Origin: Lacisediminimonas profundi
Lineage (GTDB): Bacteria > Pseudomonadota > Gammaproteobacteria > Burkholderiales > Burkholderiaceae_D
Assembly (NCBI RefSeq): GCF_008831265.1
Contig: NZ_VTTH01000003.1
Coordinates: forward strand, 496,001-560,000
DNA: 64,000 nucleotides
Direction: 5' to 3'
Below are positions 62,966 through 64,000 of this stretch, one piece after another. A program made the position numbers and the translations under genes. Numbering within the stretch: the stretch's first letter is position 1; each line of letters starts with the position of its first letter. A model generated the notes under the pieces. That model saw only the letters and a list, made by a program, of their open reading frames with translations, was not told the origin of the DNA and did not search any database.

Positions 62966-64000
62966 ATGAAGACAATCATTGCCACGCTTGCCCTTGGCTT
63001 GTCGTTGCTGGTGTCCGCCGGCGCCGGCGCCCAGAACAGCGGCACCATCAAGCCGGCCCAGCCGGCGGCAGCACCAGCCGCAACCGCTGCCGCAGCCGCA
63101 CCTGCAACGGCTGCCGCGGCCGCCAGCGCCGTGGTCGTCCCTTCTCCGGTGCCGGGGGTTGAATCAATCGACATCCTGAAGCAGGACCAGGCGCAGCGCA
63201 GCAAGGACCAGCCCGGCAACCTGGCGCCTACCTGGCGCATCGTGAAAGAGGGCACGCCCAACTACTCCAGCCTGCCGGCCCTCGAAAGTTCGGTGCTGAT
63301 CCAGCCCAAGGCCCAGTTCCCGGGGCAGGCCCGCGCCACCACCGCGGGCGAGGCCTGGCGCCAATATCGCAATGGACCGCTGACCGTGTACGGAGGATGG
63401 CTGATCGTGCTGGTGCTGGTCGCCATCGCCGCAGTCTATTTCTCGCTCGGCCAGATCAAGCAAAAGGCGCCAGACACAGGTCGCCTGATCGAGCGCTTCA
63501 CCTCGGTCGAACGGACTGCGCACTGGACCCTGGCGATCTCGTTCATGACCCTGGCGGCATCGGGCCTGGTCATGCTGTTCGGTAAATATGTTCTGTTGCC
63601 AGTATTCGGACATACGCTGTTCGGCTGGCTCGCTTACGCCTGCAAGAACATCCACAACTTCGTCGGGCCGGTGTTTTCGCTGGCGGTGATCGTGGCCTTC
63701 ATCATTTTTGTGAAGGACAACCTGCCGGGCAAGGGGGACATCAAGTGGGTGCTGCGCGCTGGCGGCATGTTCGGCAAGCACGAGGTGCCGAGCGGTCGTT
63801 TCAATGCTGGCGAGAAGCTGTGGTTCTGGGGCGGCGTGGTGGTCCTTGGCGTGGTGCTTACTGCGTCCGGCTTCTTCCTGGACATGCTGGTGCCGGCAGT
63901 GGAATATACCCGCGGCAACATGCAGGTCGCCAATGTGATCCACCTGGCCGCCGCGGTCCTCATGTTCGCGGTCTCGATGGGTCACGTCTACATGGGCACG
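62966..64000 (+). CDS. fdhC: formate dehydrogenase cytochrome b (gamma) subunit, 3'-truncated by the window edge
   Basis: 345 codons are in view and the frame runs off the end. A signal-like N-terminus (IIATLALGLSLLVSAGAGAQ) leads into an Ala/Pro-rich linker (about 30-65). A periplasmic stretch and membrane helices follow (LIVLVLVAIAAVYFSL, MTLAASGLVMLFGKY, VFSLAVIVAFIIFV, VLTASGFFLDML). Heme-ligand candidates are His in ERTAHWTL, NIHNFVGP and VIHLAAAV. It should pass electrons to quinone. The N-terminal export signal plus linker is longer than in E. coli FdnI. Confidence 0.93.
   Translation, partial: MKTIIATLALGLSLLVSAGAGAQNSGTIKPAQPAAAPAATAAAAAPATAAAAASAVVVPSPVPGVESIDILKQDQAQRSKDQPGNLAPTWRIVKEGTPNYSSLPALESSVLIQPKAQFPGQARATTAGEAWRQYRNGPLTVYGGWLIVLVLVAIAAVYFSLGQIKQKAPDTGRLIERFTSVERTAHWTLAISFMTLAASGLVMLFGKYVLLPVFGHTLFGWLAYACKNIHNFVGPVFSLAVIVAFIIFVKDNLPGKGDIKWVLRAGGMFGKHEVPSGRFNAGEKLWFWGGVVVLGVVLTASGFFLDMLVPAVEYTRGNMQVANVIHLAAAVLMFAVSMGHVYMGT

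Overview
The window reads as chromosome of a high-GC betaproteobacterium, most likely order Burkholderiales and perhaps close to Oxalobacteraceae. The reasons are inference from family content: five orphan Bug/TctC-type periplasmic solute receptors, several LysR-type regulators, CaiB/BaiF CoA-transferases, a CadR/CadA metal pair, nadA-nadC, a YbiT-type ABC-F protein, and a Tat-exported molybdenum formate dehydrogenase with DUF3305/DUF3306 partners. Both strands are densely coded. I saw no rRNA, tRNA, insertion sequence, prophage or CRISPR array. No gene-free stretch exceeds 300 bases.

Layout, 1-16 kb: the end of an alpha/beta hydrolase; a CadC-like regulator with TPRs divergent from an OsmC protein; cadA and cadR around a MerR-type promoter with a 19-bp spacer; an SDR/LysR divergent pair; a TauD dioxygenase-SDR-TctC operon; a tiny prepilin-like protein; uspA with a secreted nitroreductase; pssA; and a second LysR/TauD/TctC group. 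16-27 kb: two export systems flank the outer-membrane phospholipase gene pldA. One is RbbA-like (HlyD, fused ATPase-ATPase-permease, permease) and one is MacAB-like (ATPase, long FtsX permease, HlyD).

27-44 kb: thirteen genes plus a LysR regulator all read on the minus strand. They encode three Bug receptors, two family-III and one family-I CoA-transferase, an acyl-CoA dehydrogenase, a fumarate-reductase-like flavoprotein, two hydroxyacid oxidoreductases, a 3-hydroxyisobutyrate-dehydrogenase-like enzyme, an amino-acid-synthesis-family protein and, unexpectedly, a GH88/GH105-like protein. This looks like an undescribed route for taking up and oxidising an organic or sugar acid through CoA thioesters. 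It is the best candidate here for a new system.

44-53 kb: a TonB-receptor-like barrel with no visible plug, ybiT, nadA-nadC, and a patch of small unknown proteins. These include a 28-residue membrane peptide and a lipoprotein with a cysteine at every fourth residue. 52.7-64 kb: mobA, apbC/mrp and a formate dehydrogenase locus (DUF3305, DUF3306, a multi-cluster ferredoxin-like protein, a TorD-like chaperone, a small Tat protein, FdhA, FdhB, a lipoprotein, FdhC). The MobA and Fe-S carrier functions fit the needs of that enzyme.

Two kinds of repeat overlie the genes. Short tandem arrays (units of 7-14 bp) occur at more than ten places, and five of them run across the stop codon of a gene. A palindromic dispersed repeat occurs three times downstream of gene ends, and in one copy its core is inverted relative to its flanks.
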